A stretch of 64,000 nucleotides of DNA, from the NCBI RefSeq assembly GCF_015390235.1, contig NZ_VUOH01000003.1, forward strand, positions 248,001 to 312,000, written 5' to 3'. Under the pieces are notes generated by a model. The model was not told the DNA's origin. It did not search any database and worked only from the letters and a program-made list of their open reading frames with translations. Numbering within the stretch: position 1 is the first letter of the stretch; each line of letters opens with the position of its first letter. The position numbers and the translations under genes were made by a program. Of this stretch, positions 46,780 to 55,888 are shown piece after piece. This DNA comes from Quadrisphaera sp. INWT6. GTDB taxonomy: Bacteria > Actinomycetota > Actinomycetes > Actinomycetales > Quadrisphaeraceae.

Positions 46780-48270
46780 TCAGCGCCCGTCCGGGTGGCG
46801 GGTGGGACGCTCTGCGACCACGGGGTGCTCCCCGGTGTACCCGGCGCGCTCCTCGGCGATGGCCAGCACCCGCTCGCGCACCGACCGCCAGCCGATGACG
46901 AGCGCCGGGACGATCACCACGAGGGTGGCCAGGGTGTAGGTGCCGGTCGGGTAGTCGAAGCCGATGAGCACCAGCACGGTGGCGAGGAAGACGAGGCAGG
47001 CGTAGCCGGTGTAGGGCGCGCCCATCATCCTGAAGTGCGGCCTGTCGACCAGCCCCTGGCGGGACAGGGAGTGCAGCCGCAGCTGGCAGAGCACGATCGT
47101 GCCCCAGGCCGCCACGATGCCGAGCGCCGACATGTTGAGGACGATCTCGAACGCCTTGCCCGGCACCACGGCGTTGAGGCCGACCCCGAGCAGGGTGATG
47201 AAGCCGGTGAGCGCGATGCCCCCGAAGGGGACCCCGTTGCGGCTCATCTTGCCGGTGAAGCGCGGGGCCGAGCCGGCGACGGCCATCGACCGCAGGATGC
47301 GCCCGGTGGAGTACAGGCCGGCGTTGAGGCTGCTCAGGGCCGCCGTCAGCACGATGACGTTCATGATGCTGCCGGCCCCGGGGAGCCCGATGCGCGAGAA
47401 GAAGGTGACGAACGGGCTCGTGTCCTTGTCGAAGGCCGTGTACGGCAGCAGCAGGGCCAGGAGCACCAGCGAGCCGACGTAGAACAGCGCGATCCGGAAG
47501 ATCACGGCGTTGATGGCCTTCGGCATGATCTTCTCGGGGTTCTCGGTCTCCCCGGCGGTGGTGCCCACCAGCTCCACCGCGGCGTAGGCGAAGACCACGC
47601 CGGAGACCACGAGCACCAGCGGCACCAGCCCGGTGGGGAACAGGCCGCCGTTCTGGGCGATGACGGAGGGGCCGGTGGTCTCACCGGCCACGGTGAAGCG
47701 CCCCAGCAGGAAGACCAGGCCGATGACGAGGAAGGCGCTCAGCGCCACCACCTTGAGCAGCGCCGCCCAGAACTCCAGCTCGCCGAAGAGCTTCACCGAG
47801 ATAAGGTTCATCGACAGGACGACGACCAGCGCCACCAGCGCGATCACCCACTGCGGGACCGCCTCGGTGGCACCCCAGTAGTGGACGTAGAGGGCGATGG
47901 CGGTGACGTCGACGATGGAGGTCATCGCCCAGTTGAGGAAGTACATCCACCCCGCGACGAACGCGAAGCGCTCGCCGAAGAACTCGCGGGCGTAGGAGAC
48001 GAAGGAGCCCGACGACGGCCGGTGCAGCACCAGCTCGCCCAGGGCGCGCAGGATGAGGAAGACGAAGACGCCGCAGACGGCGTAGACGATGAACAGGCCC
48101 GGACCGGCGTTGGCCAGGCGGCCCCCGGCGCCGAGGAACAGGCCGGTGCCGATGGCCCCGCCGATGGCGATCATCTGGATCTGCCGCGGCTTGAGGCCCT
48201 TGTGGTAGCCCTCGTCCTCGGCCGTCAGGCCGGCTGCTGCCGCCCTCTTCTCCGGCTGCTGCGTCGTCAT
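46780..48270 (-). CDS. Amino acid permease (APC family, L-asparagine permease-like)
   Basis: A 496-residue permease with 12 predicted helices. The family signature is [26 protein letters not shown] in the first helix, and [22 protein letters not shown] lies in the middle. The N-terminal [14 protein letters not shown] and [17 protein letters not shown] resemble AnsP-type asparagine permeases, but other amino acids are possible. It imports amino acids with protons at the cell membrane. Single gene. Confidence 0.9.
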   Translation of the reverse strand: MTTQQPEKRAAAAGLTAEDEGYHKGLKPRQIQMIAIGGAIGTGLFLGAGGRLANAGPGLFIVYAVCGVFVFLILRALGELVLHRPSSGSFVSYAREFFGERFAFVAGWMYFLNWAMTSIVDVTAIALYVHYWGATEAVPQWVIALVALVVVLSMNLISVKLFGELEFWAALLKVVALSAFLVIGLVFLLGRFTVAGETTGPSVIAQNGGLFPTGLVPLVLVVSGVVFAYAAVELVGTTAGETENPEKIMPKAINAVIFRIALFYVGSLVLLALLLPYTAFDKDTSPFVTFFSRIGLPGAGSIMNVIVLTAALSSLNAGLYSTGRILRSMAVAGSAPRFTGKMSRNGVPFGGIALTGFITLLGVGLNAVVPGKAFEIVLNMSALGIVAAWGTIVLCQLRLHSLSRQGLVDRPHFRMMGAPYTGYACLVFLATVLVLIGFDYPTGTYTLATLVVIVPALVIGWRSVRERVLAIAEERAGYTGEHPVVAERPTRHPDGR

Positions 48271-48366
48271 CGCGTGCGCCCCCGTTCGTCGTCGGTCGTC
48301 GGTCGTCCGCCGGCGTCGGGGTCGGCGGACCTCGGCGTCGACGGTGACCCTAGGCCCCTTCGCGCC

Positions 48367-49302
48367 TCACCGGACGAGCGGTGGCCGCATCGCAGCGGCC
48401 AGGGCGCCGGCCAGCGCCGAGCAGGTGGGGTGACGGCCGGCCGGGTCGGGGTCCAGGGCCCGGGCCACCACGCGGTCGAGGGCCGTCGGCAGCCACCGCC
48501 GCCGGCGGCTCAGGTGCACCGGACGGCCGGCCACGTGCGCGCGGGCCACGGCGAACGGCGTGGAGAAGGGGTGCGGCGGCTCCCCGGAGAGCAGCTCCAC
48601 CGCGGTGCACGCGAGGGAGTAGACGTCGGTGGCCGGCGTGACGCGCAGCGCCTGGAGCACCTCGGGCGCCGCGTACGGCAGCGACCCGGCCACCCGGCCG
48701 TGGCGGGCCAGGGGCCGGGCCTCGTCGAGGCCGCGGGCCAGGCCGAAGTCGGCCACGGCGGCCCGGGGGGACGGCGGCGCGGCGAGCAGGACGTTGGCGG
48801 GCTTGACGTCCCCGTGGACGAGGCCCCGGGCGTGCACGGCGTCGAGCCCCGCGGCCGCCTGCGCGAGGACGTCGAGCACGCGGGCGACGTCGGGCTCGCT
48901 GCGGCCGCGGGGGCGCAGCGACGCCGACGTGCCGCCGTCGAGCAGCTCCAGAGCGGCCCAGAGCAGGGGCTCGGCCAGGCGGCTGCCGCGGGGCAGCTCC
49001 TCGCCGTGCGCCAGGACGGCGACGACGCCGGGGTGGCGGACCTCGGCGGACACCTCCCACTCGCGGTGGAACCGGCGCCGTCCCGCCTCCGTGCCGGCCG
49101 CGGCCGGCTCGAGGACCTTCAGCGCCTCCTCGCGCGCTCCCCGGCCCGCGCCGCGCAGCACCCGGTACACCTGCGCGCTGCCGCCGCGGCCCAGCAGGCC
49201 GAGCACCACCCGGCCGCCGACGACCTGGCCGGGCAGCAGCAGGTCGCGGCGCTCCCCGGCCGCGCGGGCGAGCTCCTCCGCCTCGCGGTCCCACGGGATC
49301 AC
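48367..49302 (-). CDS. Hanks-type serine/threonine protein kinase, soluble
   Basis: About 311 residues with kinase subdomains: glycine loop LLGRGGSAQVYRVL, Lys in EEALKVLEPA, catalytic loop ARGLVHGDVKPANVLL (HGD instead of HRD), VADFGLARG, and SLPYAAPEVL. HGD in place of HRD suggests a non-RD kinase. There is no transmembrane segment or PASTA domain, unlike PknB. The GTG at 49302 is my choice; the frame remains open upstream over proC. It is divergent from proC by 32 bp. Confidence 0.86.
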   Translation of the reverse strand: MIPWDREAEELARAAGERRDLLLPGQVVGGRVVLGLLGRGGSAQVYRVLRGAGRGAREEALKVLEPAAAGTEAGRRRFHREWEVSAEVRHPGVVAVLAHGEELPRGSRLAEPLLWAALELLDGGTSASLRPRGRSEPDVARVLDVLAQAAAGLDAVHARGLVHGDVKPANVLLAAPPSPRAAVADFGLARGLDEARPLARHGRVAGSLPYAAPEVLQALRVTPATDVYSLACTAVELLSGEPPHPFSTPFAVARAHVAGRPVHLSRRRRWLPTALDRVVARALDPDPAGRHPTCSALAGALAAAMRPPLVR

Positions 49303-49334
49303 CCCGGCAGTGTGCTGGGTCCTAGGCTGCCGCG

Positions 49335-50146
49335 GTGGGTGAGCACGCGGAGCAGCAGCTGGTCGCCGTCCTCGGCGCGGGACGATGGGCGAGGCGGTGC
49401 TCGCCGCGGTCCTGGCCGGGGGGCAGCCCGCCGGCCGTACCCTCGCCACCGCGCGCCGCCCGGAGCGGGCTGCGGAGCTGGCCGAGCGCCACGGCGTCAG
49501 GGTCGTCACGGCGCCGGAGGCCGCGGCCGCCGACGTCGTCGTCCTCGGGGTCAAGCCGCAGCAGCTCGACGCCGTGGCCGCCGAGGTGGCCGGAGCGGTC
49601 CGGGAGGGCGCGCTGCTGGTGTCCCTGCTGGCGGGGGTCACCACCGCGCGCCTGGAGCGGGCGTTCCCGGGGGCGAAGGTCGTCCGCACCGTCGTGAACA
49701 CCCCGGCGCTCGTCGGGGCGGGCGTGACGGTGCTGGCCGCGGGCTCCGGCGCCGGGGAGGCCGAGCTCGCGCGCACCGAGGAGCTCCTCGCCGCGACCGG
49801 CACCGTCCTGCGGCTGGCCGAGGGCCAGCTCGACGCCGCCACCGGCGTCTCGGGCTCGGGGCCCGCGTTCGTCTTCGCCGTCGCCGACGCCCTCGCCGAG
49901 GGCGGCGTCGGGGCCGGCCTGCCGCGCGCCGTGGCGCTGCAGCTGGCGGCGGCCACCGTGCTCGGCGCCGGGCGCCTCATGGTGGAGACCGGCGAGCACC
50001 CCGCGCTGCTGCGCGAGCAGGTCACCTCCCCGGCGGGCACCACCGCCGCCGGCCTGCGCGAGCTCGACGCGCAGGGCCTGCGCGCGGCGCTCGTGGCCGC
50101 GGTGATGGCGGCCGCGGCCCGCTCGAAGGAGCTGTCGGGCTCCTGA
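49335..50146 (+). CDS. proC: Pyrroline-5-carboxylate reductase, one missing base
   Basis: Last step of proline synthesis. The N-terminus (GTG at 49335) reads QQLVAVLGAG, then shifts frame near 49378-49384, where one G is missing, into MGEAVLAAVLAGG. With it restored the protein is 270 residues, the normal ProC length. Motifs: VVVLGVKPQQLDAVA, VVRTVVNTPALVGAGVTVL, and the signature AATGVSGSGPAFVFAVADALAEGG ... EQVTSPAGTTAAGL. The break is probably a sequencing deletion. Confidence 0.92.
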
Positions 50147-50219
50147 GAGGTCGCTGGCAGCGGCGGCGACCTGGCGCGACGGCCCTGCGCCGCGGCGCCG
50201 CGTGCGCGAGCATGGGCGG

Positions 50220-51152
50220 GTGAGCGACCGTCCGTCCCCACACCGGATCGGGTTGGTGCTGCACCCCACCCGCGACGTCCGCTCGGTCTCCGAGGAGGTC
50301 GTGCGCTGGGCGCGCCAGGAGGGCGCCGAGGTGGTGGTCGCCGCCGGCGACGCCGACCGGGTGGCCGACGGCGTGGTGGAGGTCGCCCCCGACCACCTGG
50401 TCGAGGCGTGCTCGGCGCTGGTCTCCCTGGGCGGTGACGGCACCATGCTCGGCGCGCTGCGGGCCTCGGCGGGCACCGGGGTCCCCGTGCTGGGCGTCAA
50501 CCTCGGCCGGGTCGGCGTGCTGGTCGAGGTCGAGCCGGCGGAGCTGCCGGGGGCGCTGCAGCGCATCCTCGAGGGCCGCTTCTCCGTGGAGTCGCGGCCC
50601 GCGCTGCGGGTGACCGGCGTCGACCTGGACGACGGCTCCCCCTCGGCGGTCGCGTTCAACGACGTCGCCCTGTCGCGCTGCCCGGGAGACGGCATCGCCT
50701 CGGCGGCGCTCAGCATCGACGGGCAGGGGTACGGCGTGTACCGCTGCGACGCCGTCATCGTCGCCACCCCGATGGGCTCGACGGCCTACAGCTACGCGGC
50801 GGGCGGGCCGGTGGTCTCCCCCACGCTGTCGGCGATGGTCGTGGCACCGGCGTCGCCGTGGTCGGGCATCAGCCGGCCCGTGGTGCTCGCCCCGGAGGAC
50901 CGCCTGGCCCTCGAGCTGCTCCCCGACAGCGGCGTGCTGGCGCTGGAGGTCGACGGCCGCGTGATGGCCCCGCTCGAGCCCGGGATGCGGGTGGAGGTCG
51001 TGGAGGAGCGCGACGCCGGGCACGTCGTGCGCCTCGACCGCGCCCTCCACGACCGCCGCAGCCGCGTGAAGCTCAGCCTGCTCGACCTGCCGCTGCTGCC
51101 CGACGAGCTGCGCGAGCTGCTGCCGCGCGAGCTCGGCCGCGCCGAGGACTGA
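50220..51152 (+). CDS. nadK: NAD kinase
   Basis: About 310 residues. It phosphorylates NAD to NADP. Motifs: LVSLGGDGTMLGALR (GGDG), VLGVNLGRVGVLVEV, FNDVALSRCPGDG, and VIVATPMGSTAYSYAAGGPVVSP. The GTG at 50220 follows a GGGCGG; a GTG at 50202 is an alternative. It lies 73 bp after proC. Confidence 0.92.
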   Translation: MSDRPSPHRIGLVLHPTRDVRSVSEEVVRWARQEGAEVVVAAGDADRVADGVVEVAPDHLVEACSALVSLGGDGTMLGALRASAGTGVPVLGVNLGRVGVLVEVEPAELPGALQRILEGRFSVESRPALRVTGVDLDDGSPSAVAFNDVALSRCPGDGIASAALSIDGQGYGVYRCDAVIVATPMGSTAYSYAAGGPVVSPTLSAMVVAPASPWSGISRPVVLAPEDRLALELLPDSGVLALEVDGRVMAPLEPGMRVEVVEERDAGHVVRLDRALHDRRSRVKLSLLDLPLLPDELRELLPRELGRAED

Positions 51153-51186
51153 GGCCCCTCCCCCTCCCCCTCCCCCTTCCCCTTCC

Positions 51187-51314
51187 CGCGACGATCACGC
51201 ACCTGCGCGCCACCTCAGATCTGGCGCGTCGGCACGAGACGCCGGAACCCCGTCACGACGTGTCGGAACCTGACGCGGGTTCCGACACCTGCTGACGGGG
51301 TTCCGGCGCGTGGT
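51187..51314. repeat. Family B half-element and long inverted repeat between convergent genes
   Basis: A family B left arm (GACGATCACGCACCTGCGCG) starts near 51189. It is followed at about 51240-51314 by an imperfect inverted repeat of roughly 34-bp arms containing GCCGGAACCCCGTCA and its complement TGACGGGGTTCCGGC, with internal GTGTCGGAACC/GGTTCCGACAC. It lies between the NAD kinase and Ddn-like stop codons and probably acts as a terminator. Confidence 0.6.
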
Positions 51315-51319
51315 GGGGC

Positions 51320-51760
51320 TCAGGCCTCCCGGGGCTCCATGACGACGACGGGGATCTGCCGGTCGGTCTTGGTCTGGTACTCGGCGTAGTCGGGCCAGAC
51401 GGCCACGGCGCGCTCCCACCATGCGGCGCGCTCCTCGCCGTGCACCTCGCGGGCGGTGTAGTCGGCCTTGTGCGGGCCGTCCTGCACCTCGACGTGGGGC
51501 TCGGCCAGCAGGTTGCGGTACCAGACGGGGTGGGTCGGGGCGCCGCCCTTGGAGGCGACGGCGGCGTAGGAGCCCTCGTGCTCGACCCGCATCAGCGGCG
51601 TCTTGCGGAGCTTGCCGCTCTTCGCGCCCCGGTTGGTCACGATCATCACCGGGACGCCGCGCAGGGTGGTCGCCTCCGTGCCGCCGGAGGACTCGTACTG
51701 CTCGACCTGGTCGCGGACCCACTGCTCGGGGCTGGGCTCGTACTCACCGCTCAGAGGCAT
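51320..51760 (-). CDS. Deazaflavin (F420)-dependent nitroreductase family protein (Ddn-like)
   Basis: A 146-residue single-domain split-barrel protein: [63 protein letters not shown] is the hallmark of the Ddn family, which uses cofactor F420. The C-terminus [19 protein letters not shown] is also typical. The ATG at 51760 is chosen over a GTG at 51811 that would add 17 unrelated residues. It likely reduces quinones or nitro compounds. Confidence 0.92.
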   Translation of the reverse strand: MPLSGEYEPSPEQWVRDQVEQYESSGGTEATTLRGVPVMIVTNRGAKSGKLRKTPLMRVEHEGSYAAVASKGGAPTHPVWYRNLLAEPHVEVQDGPHKADYTAREVHGEERAAWWERAVAVWPDYAEYQTKTDRQIPVVVMEPREA

Positions 51761-51830
51761 GGATCCAGCCTCGTCCACGCGCCGCCGTCCCACCACCCGG
51801 TGCGGCCCCACCGACCCCGCCCCACCCCGT

Positions 51831-51903
51831 GACGATCACGCACCTGCGCGCCACACCGACGGCGGACGTGGCGGTGGTGGTGACGCGGAAGCGCATGATC
51901 GTC
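51831..51903. repeat. Family B inverted repeat in a divergent promoter region
   Basis: GACGATCACGCACCTGCGCG (from 51831) pairs imperfectly with GCGCATGATCGTC (51891-51903). It lies between the divergent Ddn-like and ogt genes. Confidence 0.6.
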
Positions 51904-51977
51904 GCGAGGAGGGGGCTGTCCACAGGGGCGGGGCTCGGGCCAGCGGGGGCGGGCCACCAGCGGGCAGGGTGTCGGCC

Positions 51978-52694
51978 ATGCCCTCGACGCCCACGCCGCA
52001 GCTGCGGCACGCCCGGACCGACTCGCCCCTGGGACCGCTGGTGGTGGTCGTCGACGACGACGGCGCGCTGGCCGGCCTCTACTACGCCGACGGGCACACC
52101 CCGGCGCCCCGCCCCACGGCCCTCGGCGGCTGCGCCGACCCCGACGACCCGCAGATCACCGCGGTGACCAGCGCCGTGCTGGCCCACCTGGCCGGGGAGA
52201 GCGACGTGCTCGACGTCCCCCTCTCGTCCGCGGCCGTGCCCGGCGCCACCGACCTGCAGCGCGCGGTGTGGGCGCAGGTCGCCGCCATCCCGCGGGGCGA
52301 GACCCGCACCTACGGCGAGGTCGCGGCGGCCATCGGCAGGCCGACGGCGGTGCGGGCCGTGGGCCAGGCGGTGGGCCGCAACCCGCACTCGCTCGTGGTC
52401 CCCTGCCACCGGGTGGTGGGCTCCGGCGGGCGGATCACCGGCTACGCCGGCGGGGTGGACGTCAAGCGCCGCCTGCTGGAGATGGAGGGCGTGACCCTGG
52501 GCGCCGCCGTGAGCCGGTCGGTCAGCCCCGCCGCCGGCGCCCGGCTCAGCGAGCAGCCCGGGGCGCCGGCTCCAGGTGCACCGCCTTCAGCGCCGCGAGC
52601 TCGCCCAGCAGGTCCGGGCCGTAGCCGCGGCCGCTGCCGGAGGCCCGCCGCGGGTCGGCGGACCCGCCCGGGGCTCCGCCGAAGACGGCGTTGA
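51978..52694 (+). CDS. ogt: Methylated-DNA--protein-cysteine methyltransferase
   Basis: Suicide DNA-repair protein that takes the methyl group from O6-methylguanine. Motifs: TDLQRAVWAQVAAIPRGETRTYGEVAAAIGRPTAVRAVGQAVGRNP, active site VPCHRVVGSGG, then GYAGGVDVKRRLLEMEG, where the family normally ends (near residue 174). Here the frame runs on for about 64 Pro/Arg/Gly-rich residues, overlapping the convergent aldehyde dehydrogenase gene by about 149 bp. The tail is probably not functional, or a frame error lies near 52500. The ATG at 51978 has no strong ribosome site. Confidence 0.9.
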   Translation: MPSTPTPQLRHARTDSPLGPLVVVVDDDGALAGLYYADGHTPAPRPTALGGCADPDDPQITAVTSAVLAHLAGESDVLDVPLSSAAVPGATDLQRAVWAQVAAIPRGETRTYGEVAAAIGRPTAVRAVGQAVGRNPHSLVVPCHRVVGSGGRITGYAGGVDVKRRLLEMEGVTLGAAVSRSVSPAAGARLSEQPGAPAPGAPPSAPRARPAGPGRSRGRCRRPAAGRRTRPGLRRRRR

Positions 52695-54084
52695 CCTTCA
52701 CCGTGCCGACCTCGAGCTCCTCGGCGGCCTCCAGCGCGTGCGCGGTGTCGGGCGTGAGCACGGTCGCGGCCAGGCCGTAGGCGCCGGAGCCCGCCAGCCG
52801 CAGGCCCTCGGCCCAGTCGGCCACCACGCGGACCGCGGCGACGGGGCCGAAGGTCTCCTCCGCCATGACGTCCATGTCGTCCGTGCAGCCGACCAGCACC
52901 GTCGGCGGGTACCAGGCGCCGGGCCGGTCCAGGCGCGCCCCGCCGGCCAGCGCCCGCGCGCCGGCGGCCACGGCGGCGTCGACGTGGGCGGCCACCACGG
53001 CCAGCTGGCGCTCGTCCACGAGCGGGCCGAGGTCGGTCGCGGGGTCGGCCGGGTCGCCCACGGCCATGCCGTCCGCGAGCGCGACCAGCTCGGCCAGGAC
53101 GGCGTCGGCGACGTCGGCGTGCAGGTAGACGCGCTCGACGGCGGTGCACAGCTGCCCCGTGTTGGTGAAGGCCCCGGTGGCGATCTGCGCGGCGGCCCAC
53201 GCGGGGTCGACGCCGGCGTCGACGAGCAGGGGGTCCTTGCCGCCGTTCTCGACGAGGGCCTTGGCGCCCCGGGCACCGGCCACGGCGGCGATGCGCCGCC
53301 CGGTGGCGGTCGAGCCGACCTGGGCGACGACGTCGACGCGCTCGTCGGCGACCAGCGCCTCACCGACCTCACCGCCTCCGGTGAGCACCTGCAGCACGCC
53401 GGCGGGCAGCGCCGCGGCGACGAGCGCGGCCATCGCCGCGCCCGGTGCGCTGGAGCGCTCCGACGGCTTGTGGACCACGGTGTTGCCGGTGACGAGCGCC
53501 GCGGCGAGCAGCCCGGCGGCGGCGGGGAACGGGTCGTTCCAGGGCGTGATGACGGCGACCGTGCCGCGCGGCTCGCGCTTGACGACGTCGATGGCGAGGC
53601 TCCCCCCGGCGAGCGAGCGGCCGGCGTCGAGGACGCCGGTCGTGGCGGCCTCCTCCAGCAGCTCGGCGGCGACGAGCGCGGAGCCGCGCGCCTGTCCGAC
53701 GAGCCTCCCGGTGGTGGCGACGAGCAGGTCGCCCAGGGCGTCGGCGTGCTCGCGCACCGCAGCGGCCGCCACGCGGAGGGCACCCGCGCGGTCGCCCGGT
53801 GAGGTGGTCCGCCACGCGCGGCGGGCGGCGGCCGCTCCCGCGAGCGCGGCCTCGACCTGCGCCGCCGAGGCGCCGACCACCTCCCCGGCGGGGTCGCCGG
53901 TGGCCGGGTCCACCAGGGGCGCAGCGCCTCCGGCGGGGTCGGCGGCAGCCCCGTCGAGCCAGCACCCGGTGCTCAGCCCGGCGCCAGCGACGCCACCCCC
54001 GACAGCCCCGCCAGCGCTGGCCGTCGCGTCGGTCGGGACGTCGGTGGGGACGTCGGTCCGCAGGCCGCCGGTGCTCTCGCTCAC
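52546..54084 (-). CDS. Aldehyde dehydrogenase family protein
   Basis: A 512-residue NAD(P)-dependent dehydrogenase. Motifs: AVITPWNDPFPAAAGLLAAALVTGNTVVHKPSE, Glu in ALVENGGKDP, catalytic Cys in FTNTGQLCTAVERVY, EETFGPVAAV and GTVKVNAVFGGAPGGS. A Thr/Asp-Val-Pro-rich N-terminal extension of about 40 residues is unusual (a VPTD repeat). The substrate aldehyde is not evident. The 3' end overlaps the ogt tail on the other strand. Confidence 0.92.
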   Translation of the reverse strand: MSESTGGLRTDVPTDVPTDATASAGGAVGGGVAGAGLSTGCWLDGAAADPAGGAAPLVDPATGDPAGEVVGASAAQVEAALAGAAAARRAWRTTSPGDRAGALRVAAAAVREHADALGDLLVATTGRLVGQARGSALVAAELLEEAATTGVLDAGRSLAGGSLAIDVVKREPRGTVAVITPWNDPFPAAAGLLAAALVTGNTVVHKPSERSSAPGAAMAALVAAALPAGVLQVLTGGGEVGEALVADERVDVVAQVGSTATGRRIAAVAGARGAKALVENGGKDPLLVDAGVDPAWAAAQIATGAFTNTGQLCTAVERVYLHADVADAVLAELVALADGMAVGDPADPATDLGPLVDERQLAVVAAHVDAAVAAGARALAGGARLDRPGAWYPPTVLVGCTDDMDVMAEETFGPVAAVRVVADWAEGLRLAGSGAYGLAATVLTPDTAHALEAAEELEVGTVKVNAVFGGAPGGSADPRRASGSGRGYGPDLLGELAALKAVHLEPAPRAAR

Positions 54085-54181
54085 CCGACGGTTCTACCCG
54101 AGGGGTGGCGCACCCGCGGTCCCGATCTTCCGACAGGTGATCGACTTTGCGGACGCTCCCGACTGCCCTACACACGTCTCC

Positions 54182-55888
54182 ATGAAGGTGCTGGGCGTGA
54201 ACGCCGTCTTCCACGACTCCTCCGCCGCCCTGGTGGTCGACGGCGTGGTCGTGGCGGCCGCGGAGGAGGAGCGCTTCTCGCGGCGCAAGCACGGCAAGCG
54301 CCCCGTCCCCTTCTCCGCGTGGGAGCTCCCGGAGCTCGCGATGCGTTGGTGCCTGGAGCACGCGGGGCTGACCGTCGACGACCTCGACGCCGTCGCCTAC
54401 GGCTTCGACCCGTCGATGGCGCTGAGCGAGCAGGAGGGCGAGGAGCGGGGGCTGCGCGACCCGTGGGACCACCTGCGCACCACGTACGCGTCGCGGGCCG
54501 CGGGCTTCCTGGCCACCGCCCTGCCGGGGCTCGACAGGGCCAAGGTGGTCTTCGTCCCCCACCACGTCGCCCACGCCGCGAGCTCGGGCCTGGCCGGGCC
54601 CTCAACCACGGGCAGCGTGCTCGTGCTCGACGGGCGCGGCGAGCGCGGCAGCCACCTGTCGGGCCGCTACGTCGACGGGAAGCTCGAGGTGCTGGCCACC
54701 ACCGAGCTGCCGCACTCCCTCGGCCTGGTCTACGAGTCGCTGACCGACCACCTGGGCTTCCTGCGCTCCTCCGACGAGTTCAAGGTCATGGCGATGGCCT
54801 CCTACGGCACCCCGCGCCACCTGGAGGCGCTGCGCGAGCACGTGCACGCCACCGGTGACGGGCGCTTCGTGGCCACCGAGCCCGACTGGTCGCGCTTCGC
54901 GCCGCGGCGCACGCCCGCCGAGGCCGCGGCCACGAGCGCGGAGGCGCTGCCTGCCGAGCACGCCGACCTGGCCGCCAGCGTGCAGGCGCTCACCGAGGAG
55001 GTCCTGGTCGACCTCGCGACGTGGCTCCACGAGCAGACCGGCGACACCCTGCTGACGATGGCGGGCGGCACCGCGCTGAACTGCGTGGCCAACACGAAGG
55101 TCTGGCAGCGCACCCCGTTCGAGCGGGTGTGGGTGCAGCCGGCCGCCGGAGACTCCGGCACCGCGCTGGGCGCTGCGCTGCAGGTCGCCGCCGAGGGCGG
55201 CGACACCATCCGCCCGATGGGCACCGCGGCGCTCGGCCGGGAGTGGTCCGACGACGCCCTCGCCGCGTGGCTGCGCACCGCGAAGGTGCCGTTCACCACC
55301 CCCGGCAGCCGCGAGGCGCTGGCCGAGGAGGTCGCCGACGTGCTCGCCGCCGACGGCGTGGTCGCCTGGTTCGACGGGCGGAGCGAGTTCGGCCCCCGGG
55401 CCCTCGGCCACCGCTCCCTGATCGCCCACCCCGGCAGCCCTGGCAACGTGGAGCGCATGAACGACGTCAAGGGCCGGGAGCAGTTCCGCCCGATCGCGCC
55501 GATGGTGCTCGCCGAGCGCGCGCAGGAGGTCTTCGAGAACGGGCCGTTCCCCAGCCCGTACATGCTGTTCGTGCACGACGTGAAGGCCGAGTGGCGCGAG
55601 CGGATCCCCGCGGTGACGCACGTCGACGGCACCGCCCGCATCCAGACGGTCAGCGACGGCAGCGGCGACGAGCCGGACGAGTCGGCGAACCCGGGGATCC
55701 ACGCCCTCATCAGCGCCTTCGAGCGCCGCACCGGCCTGCCCGTCGTGGTGAACACCAGCCTCAACACCGCCGGGCGGCCGATGGTCGACGACCCCCGCGA
55801 CGCCCTCGAGCTGTTCGGCTCCGCGCCCGTCGACGTGCTGGTCCTGGGCCCGCACCTCGTGCGCCGACGATCGCTCTTCGCCTCGTGA
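54182..55888 (+). CDS. Carbamoyltransferase, NodU/CmcH family
   Basis: A 568-residue O-carbamoyltransferase that uses carbamoyl phosphate and ATP to carbamoylate a hydroxyl of a sugar or natural product. An N-terminal Kae1-like domain has MKVLGVNAVFHDSSAALVVDG, the metal-binding VPHHVAHAASS, and GGTALNCVANTK; the C-terminal YrdC-like domain has GRSEFGPRALGHRS, VKGREQFRPIAPMVL and VVNTSLNTAGRPMV. The ATG at 54182 gives the canonical N-terminus. A TTGCGG (-35-like) and CTACAC (-10-like) lie just upstream, so it is probably the first gene of the heptose operon. It overlaps the GT2-HAD gene by GTGA. Confidence 0.94.
   Translation: MKVLGVNAVFHDSSAALVVDGVVVAAAEEERFSRRKHGKRPVPFSAWELPELAMRWCLEHAGLTVDDLDAVAYGFDPSMALSEQEGEERGLRDPWDHLRTTYASRAAGFLATALPGLDRAKVVFVPHHVAHAASSGLAGPSTTGSVLVLDGRGERGSHLSGRYVDGKLEVLATTELPHSLGLVYESLTDHLGFLRSSDEFKVMAMASYGTPRHLEALREHVHATGDGRFVATEPDWSRFAPRRTPAEAAATSAEALPAEHADLAASVQALTEEVLVDLATWLHEQTGDTLLTMAGGTALNCVANTKVWQRTPFERVWVQPAAGDSGTALGAALQVAAEGGDTIRPMGTAALGREWSDDALAAWLRTAKVPFTTPGSREALAEEVADVLAADGVVAWFDGRSEFGPRALGHRSLIAHPGSPGNVERMNDVKGREQFRPIAPMVLAERAQEVFENGPFPSPYMLFVHDVKAEWRERIPAVTHVDGTARIQTVSDGSGDEPDESANPGIHALISAFERRTGLPVVVNTSLNTAGRPMVDDPRDALELFGSAPVDVLVLGPHLVRRRSLFAS

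Noticed and set aside
46795-50223. 3.4-kb plus-strand frame opposite the permease and kinase genes
   Set aside because: Antisense shadow; it also crosses proC in the wrong frame.
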